Assembly: GCA_963680875.1 (NCBI GenBank)
Contig: OY804582.1
Location: 50,176,646-50,240,645, forward strand
From: Bathymodiolus brooksi
Lineage: Eukaryota; Mollusca; Bivalvia; Mytilida; Modiolidae
Direction: 5' to 3'
DNA length: 64,000 nucleotides
Every line of letters starts with the position of its first letter. Within the stretch, counting starts at the first letter, position 1. The position numbers and the translations under genes were made by a program. Shown here piece after piece: positions 58,775 to 64,000 of this stretch. The notes beneath the pieces were generated by a model. The model made no database searches and was not told the DNA's origin. It was given only the letters and a program-made list of their open reading frames with translations.

Positions 58775-60555
58775 AATTTTCCATTTTACTTGTATATATG
58801 ATAAAACATTTCATATAATTTTAGTCTCCATATCCTATGCATATCATATATCGATGTCATAGTTATGTTTGATTATGTCTTATGTCTTAAGATAGTTATA
58901 CAACAACACATGTCTTATGTTTACACAACTCGTTTAACATTTCACTAGCACATTTATATGTATTGATGTAATACCGTATATGAGTACCATATATGTTATT
59001 TACAGTAGTAATATCATTTCAATCGTTTTTATTTCATCTACATTGTATTTCTTTACATTTGTTGCTTCACAGTACCTTGCATTACACTCCTGACTTATAT
59101 ATTTGTATGTTAATCTTAAATCTAAGCATAATAATGATTAACATGAAATCCCTGGCGAGATACATATTGTTAATAGTTTTGCCCGGTGCATGAATAAACA
59201 GATTAACAATACAGATTCAAGGGTCCTCTACTTGCCATATATTGTATTATGAATACACTACTATGACCATTGCAATTGTCATTAAGCGTTAGATATATCA
59301 ATCAATCAATCAATCGATGCAGTTACCGGTATACTATGTAGCTTTCATTCTGGTATACTATGTAGCTTTCATTCATGCTGATGACGGACAAAGGCAATAG
59401 AAGTGGCCAACTTTGATATCTACGTTAAAACTGTGTTAAATAATTAAGGAATAACAGTACTGTATTTGAACAGTTGAAGGTATCAATTGTGGATTTGACG
59501 GTCGCAAATGCAGTTTTACAGGCGATGCGATTGACACCGACAACTCTTCAAATACAGTACTATTATTCCTATTCTTATGAAATTCTCCCACCGTGCACAC
59601 ACTAGTTTGAAAACATACAAATAAAGGACCAAATATATGCACTTTTCCAATTTTCAAAATATGAGATATTTTTTAGAATTAGGGGTTCAGCTGGAAGAAT
59701 CCGCCATCTTGAAAACGTGAAATCTTACATTTCATATGCACAACAATGCACACAATTAATAATAATGCCTACCTTGAAAACTTATTTTCGTTAAATTCCA
59801 TCAAAATTGAAGAGTACACGAAACCAAATGACGTCTGACCTTTCAATTTTAAACTGGAAGTCTCATATGACGTCACGTTGTTTATGTGCCAAAGTCGTTC
59901 AACAATATTTCGCGGAATCTTAAATTTTGTGATTTTTAGACCCAAGGGATATGCAAGAATACTTTTTCATATTCAGTATTGCATTAGAATGGAGATAATT
60001 CATTGTACTTGAAAATTTCACGGCATGAATTGTCAAGCTGTGGAATGATTATCAACATCAATAATATGTCGTCAAATTCATAGTAGGAAATATCTAGGTC
60101 AACTATATTGTTTACAAACAAGGGCATTCGGCGTAGGAATATAACATTCCGTCAGGCATGTCAACTGCATATTTGACAGCTCTCGATAGCCAATGAAAAT
60201 ACGCGTTACATTATAATTGTATCATACTATTTCTTTACGGGCAGTGAAGGTGATTTTATCACAAAATATCAATAAATACACATTGACATTATTTCCTTGT
60301 AACATTGTATTTTTGTCAGTCCTTATAGTGATCCATAGATCAGTAGACTATTTCCATTTGCATACAACTAAAACAATGTATTTAATGTGGTACTATTACA
60401 TATACAGCTTCATATACTTGAATAACGATATAACTTATACAACAGTTTATAGATTTATCAAAAAAGAAAAAAAAGTAATAATTGAAAATTCGGATATCAT
60501 ACATTATCGATCATTTATATATATATATATATGCGAAACTTGATCAAGCATATAT
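58775..60555 (+). repeat. E module, copy 2 (interrupted)
   Basis: This is a paralogue of E1. Relative to E1 it has an extra segment of about 95 bases at 59,155-59,250, a tandem duplication of GGTATACTATGTAGCTTTC at 59,331-59,376, an (ATCA)n run at about 59,297, and a large insertion at about 59,440-60,222. Confidence 0.65.
59440..60222. mobile_element. Insertion of about 0.78 kb in E2, possible MITE
   Basis: E1 reads straight through this point (GAATTGTATTCTTTACGAG, about 29,704-29,722). Here an extra segment begins near AATTAAGGAATAACAG and ends near ATAATTGTA. It opens with an inverted repeat: GGAATAACAGTACTGTATTT at 59,448 is mirrored at 59,550-59,569, with arms of about 42 bases. Two TGACGTC words occur at about 59,829 and 59,869. 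No coding capacity is visible. Terminal inverted repeats across the whole insert are not evident, so the class is open. Confidence 0.5.
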
Positions 60556-61012
60556 TCAAACTACCGAATCATTGAAATAGATATACTCAATAACTTGTCC
60601 AAAAAGTAGCTGATCAACAAATATCAAAATAAATACATTTTAAATCGGAATACCATTTTGTGTCCCGATTGACTATCTACTATCTTGGTCCTCAGTGTTA
60701 TATTCAATCTAGAAACTGACTAAGCGTTGATTAATAGCTACATTGTTGTATTATTAATTCATTTAATAACGATAATTAGGAATGTTGAATCAACCAATGT
60801 CAGACTGTATCGTATCTTTATATACATGTACATATCAGAAACATCATTAAAACTAAATTGAAACTACCGAACAACTTAAATAGACTTACACAATAACCTT
60901 TCCAAAAAAGAAGCAGATCAACAAATATCAAAATCAAATAGATTTTAGATTTTAATACATGTTGTATCCCGATTGACAGCCTCTGGGTAATATCACTCGC
61001 TCAAACTGACCA
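60530..61012 (+). repeat. Direct repeat of about 150 bp, spacing about 300 bp
   Basis: The blocks 60,530-60,680 and 60,835-60,985 share CAAACTACCGAA-like starts, AAGCAGATCAACAAATATCA-like middles and TGT(G/A)TCCCGATTGAC ends. The spacer includes ATTATTAATTCATTTAATAACGATAATTA, which also occurs in C1 and C3 just before the module proper (about 10,722 and 49,245). Confidence 0.65.
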
Positions 61013-61064
61013 TTGTATACGGATCAAACTCTCTACTGATTTTGTCCCCAGTGTTGTATTCACT

Positions 61065-61265
61065 CATGAGAATGAGAAATATAGAATTTAACACCAGCAA
61101 ATGTGCAAGACAGGGAAATCTCCGACACCCGAGGGTAAGATTTCAATCGTTCGTTGACGAGGTTCGCCGAGTCAGCGACCGATTGAAATCTTACCCGAGG
61201 GTGTCGGAGATTTCCCTGTCTTGCACTTTTTGTCGGTGTTTGATTTTATTTCTCACTTTTATCAG
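61065..61265. repeat. Near-perfect palindrome, about 200 bp
   Basis: The core arms 61,103-61,149 and 61,180-61,226 (47 bases each) differ only in the central C/G tract (CACCCGAGGG against CACCCTCGGG). Pairing continues inward with a few mismatches to a TTCG turn near 61,164 and outward, more loosely, through AACACC...AAA and GAGAAATA. The core is clearly richer in G and C than the surrounding DNA. The 77-codon frame across it is a by-product of the symmetry. Confidence 0.85.
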
Positions 61266-61605
61266 CTGTTTTTAGCTTCGTGTTTGTTTGTAAACAGCGC
61301 ATGAATATCAGGAATGTGACGAAGCACTCATTATATGTGTAGTTTGTGGCGCAATGGGAAATAAAATGAGACCATTAAAAATTGCTAACAAGCAATATTA
61401 TTTCAGAAACATTTTCAAAAATATTCCAACAAATAAAATATTTAAAGTTTCTCTCATAAAAATTGTGAAATCAACTTATTAAGCTTAGTTACTACGCGTC
61501 ACGGTCACTGCACATTTTGCTTACACTCGTGGTATGTACACAGAACTTTCATTTTGTTTTACTAAGCTCTACTGACGAATCGGTATTGTTTTCTGGATGG
61601 CCGAA

Positions 61606-61818
61606 CTAAATGGTCATGTTAAAAGTGCCACCAGTGAAAATCGATCCATAGAATATGGAGTGATATACATCTGTTGAATTTAAACTGATTGACTGACTGT
61701 GATGGTCAACGGACGTCAAAAATTGAGACATTGGTGGGCGCAAGTTTGAAAATGTAGGCGTAGGTTGAGCGACAGTCTGCGTAGGGACGGTGGTCGTAGT
61801 CGTACATGGAGCTGGCAA
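61606..61818 (-). CDS. Thr/Pro/Ser-rich reading-frame remnant, unassigned
   Basis: The frame reads MPAPCTTTTTVPTQTVAQPT, then FSNLRPPMSQFL, and ends in an HSIFYGSIFTGGTFNMTI-type tail before a TAG. The low-complexity linker followed by a short hydrophobic repeat-like end resembles C-termini of some invertebrate element proteins (for example tyrosine-recombinase types), but I cannot name it. It lies between the palindrome and C4 in DNA not found elsewhere in the window. It could equally be a chance frame. Confidence 0.25.
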   Translation of the reverse strand: MPAPCTTTTTVPTQTVAQPTPTFSNLRPPMSQFLTSVDHHSQSISLNSTDVYHSIFYGSIFTGGTFNMTI

Positions 61819-61849
61819 CGTAGGACAAATTTCATTAATATTTCCTAAG

Positions 61850-64000
61850 AGTAACTCTTATGGTACCAGGCTTTCTCAAAAGGTAAACCTCACTTAACTG
61901 AGGACACATATTAACTTTGATAAAATAAAATATTGGAAGGCGTGGTTTAAATAATCTTCACCAGGCAAGCTTGAATATTAGAGAATAATTTAGATCTTTG
62001 AGAGTAAGCACACTAAGTAGCTTAATACAGGTTAACCACAACCCAATACTTCTATCTACATGTATGTCTGAGGTAGATGAACCTTGGCTTTAATAATACG
62101 TACTAACTGTACATTACAATACTACTGGCATCATGCCAATAATAGTAATCAACATGTAGAATTCGTAATATCTATAATATATATTTTAATCCGGATGATG
62201 TTGATTGAAAAGGAAAATTAATGAGATATCATCGCACTCACTAAGGTTAATCTTCTTCAGACATTGATATACACTTTTACTTATATATAGATGTTACTGA
62301 ATGGAACCCTAAAATGTGCCCATATATTATATAAATCAATAAACCGATTCTAAAATTGTAATATTATTGAACCAAAAGAAGCTGCCCGTTCCGAATATAG
62401 CGAATTTCTTTTAGCGCACATCGACCTTGTACTGAGTACTCAGTCTGAAAAAGAAGCCCTTATATACAATACGCATCCAGTGAAAGTGATAAGATACCCT
62501 ATAACTATTGCACAACCATAGTTTGATATGGGACATCACATTCCAAATAAAATGTGCGTTATTCCATTATTTAGATGAAACATATATGTTTATGACCACT
62601 TCTAGTAGTTTTTGAGCACAAATTGAATGGTTTGTTCAATAAAATACTTTTGCTAAGAAATACTATATCCATTTCCATTCTTGATTGTCCCTTCGTTTGG
62701 TTCCTATCATGGGTTTCTTGACAGCGGGTTGCTGTTGATAGACAAACTACTGAAACAAGGGCTCCCTGTGGCTACGTTGAAGTTATCACTATATATATTC
62801 TCACAAATGACGACATCAATGTTCCGTGTGCCGTTTCGGAGTATTTAAATTTGCCCATTTCGTTCCGTGTTGTGATGTCCGCTACGATTCTCACATAAAA
62901 GCGATGTGTGATGATTCGGGTCATGTTTTATTTGTGTCATTTGTTTTTATTTTCGTATATTGGTGTTCAACGCGATTCATGTGGTGCAGTATCTGCTGAT
63001 CCTTTCGGAGCACCCCTGCTTGTCAGTGGGGTTCATGTTGTTCTATCACTAGTTTTCTGTGTAATGTTTTATGGATCGTTGTTTGTCCATTTGTGATTTT
63101 TCTTTTGTCCTTTGTGTTGTGTGTCCTTCTTTGATTTAGGACTTCTGATTACCCCTTTGGTATCTTCAAACTATTCTCACTTAAACATGTGATATGATAT
63201 TACAATTTAAATAACATTTATTGGGCACGACTAGTTTCTGGAAAAATCATCAAAGTCAAAAAATTGGAAAGGCAAATAATTTACCGGAAATCTCAGAAAT
63301 TAACAAATGTTAAAGAAAATATGAATAAATGTTTGCATTGCGCTTGCAATAAAGACATACAAAATGTTTGTTTAATTGGTGAATGATGTTGATGCATTTT
63401 GTTTTGCTGTTTTCTAAACATTTTGCTTTATACTAAGCAATGCATTTCTTGGGATAAATGGTCGAACTATACCGTCGGATCAGTAGGCATATTAAGTTGT
63501 TATTTAATGCTTCAGTAACTCGATTCATAACAGGACGTTTGCTTACTTTATTTGTTATTGTCTAAAAGACGCTTTGGAAGAATTTTGGTATATGTATCAC
63601 ACACAACTGTAAAAAGAGTTACCGCAATACATCATACAATATGGTACCGGATATATTTTTTTGCGGACCAGTGGACAATATGTCAGGACCAGTGAAATAT
63701 GGAAGACAACTGATCATGGACTAGTAAAGCTTGGACATTTTGTTGAACCATCGATGGGTTATTGTAAGGCTGTACTGCTGTAGGTTGTTTGATCACGAAG
63801 TACATCATTACAGTTTATCTCTGTCCTCGTTTTACTCTTGTTTGTTTTATGGTGTTCCTGTTGTCCGAGTTTCTGCTCTTTTTGTTCGTGTTTGCACTTG
63901 TGTTTTATTTCAGTCTTGGACTTCGTTCCTTCAGTGTGGTGGAAATTCGTAACATTTATAAAATATAAACAAAAACAACTACCGGTCGCGTTGGTGTATA
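61850..64000 (+). repeat. C module, copy 4 (cut by window end)
   Basis: It matches C1 from the equivalent of about 10,790. It keeps a foldback-related sequence at about 62,365-62,480 (ATTGAACCAAAAGAAGCTGC), an RT remnant at 62,700-62,830 and a hydrophobic tail at 62,850-63,180. The end of the window (ACCGGTCGCGTTGGTGTATA) corresponds to about 12,760 in C1. Confidence 0.75.
62700..62830 (+). pseudogene. PLE reverse-transcriptase C-terminal remnant (C4)
   Basis: The frame reads SYHGFLDSGLLLIDKLLKQG, then LPVATLKLSLYI, and SQMTTSMFR without a stop. This is the clearest C-module version of the Penelope-type C-terminal block, and it retains the QMTTxMF end. Confidence 0.65.

Noticed and set aside
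61042..61275. 77-codon frame across the palindrome
   Set aside because: The two halves are reverse complements of each other; the frame is a consequence of the symmetry.
1..64000. Host gene with introns
   Set aside because: No set of frames with consistent splice sites or a recognisable host domain was found; all recognisable domains belong to mobile elements.

Overview
This window looks like AT-rich invertebrate nuclear DNA, most likely from a bivalve mollusc. The evidence is the mix of Penelope-like element (PLE) tails, a tRNA-derived SINE with a long conserved body, and decayed Gypsy and non-LTR retrotransposons. The organism is inferred; no host gene settles it. I found no convincing host protein-coding gene, rRNA, tRNA gene or CRISPR array. 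Almost everything that can be named is mobile or repeated DNA, and every coding region seen is broken or partial.

The window is a higher-order array built from a few modules that recur in the same order on the + strand. I call them A (about 1.5 kb, ending in a SINE), B (about 1.9 kb), C (about 3 kb), D (about 2.6 kb) and E (about 1.4 kb). A, C and D contain, in part, degenerate C-terminal pieces of PLE reverse transcriptases followed by long PLE 3' tails, so the array appears to have grown from nested or tandem 5'-truncated PLE copies. Bases 1-18,500 (A-B-C-D) recur at about 36,040-57,130 with the same insertions at the same places. This is therefore a segmental duplication of about 18-21 kb, not a set of independent insertions. 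Shorter, more diverged passes lie at 18,500-24,930, 30,040-36,000 and 57,100-64,000.

Layout: A1 1-1,615; terminal-inverted-repeat (TIR) element 1 1,619-3,693; B1 3,697-5,600; LINE tail plus truncated Gypsy element 1 (minus) 5,600-about 10,660; C1 to 14,014; LINE 1 (minus) 14,015-15,885; D1 to 18,490; A2 with an empty TIR-element site to 19,890; B2 to 21,280; LINE fragment (minus) 21,711-22,257; D2 to 23,640; A3 to 24,160; LINE fragment (+) about 24,290-24,735; B3 remnant to 24,930; poorly recognised repeats 24,940-28,640; E1 to 30,030; C2 to 32,845; D3 to 35,460; A4, interrupted at 36,997-40,022 by a younger PLE (minus); TIR element 2 40,451-42,781; B4; Gypsy 2; C3; LINE 2 52,519-54,398; D4; A5, which ends abruptly inside its SINE at 58,252; E2 with a 0.8 kb insertion; a roughly 200-bp palindrome at 61,065-61,265; C4 to the end.

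The most notable items are: the 36,997-40,022 PLE, whose GIY-YIG endonuclease lies N-terminal to the reverse transcriptase (the permuted Naiad-type arrangement); a TIR element with a 3-bp CTG target duplication and an empty paralogous site; the large palindrome; a 138-bp foldback repeated in the D modules; a helix-hairpin-helix-like N-terminus on the Gypsy Gag; and a small unassigned reading frame at 20,003-20,248 that is open in only one of four paralogous copies. All homology calls are by eye from translations and repeat comparison; no database search was run.
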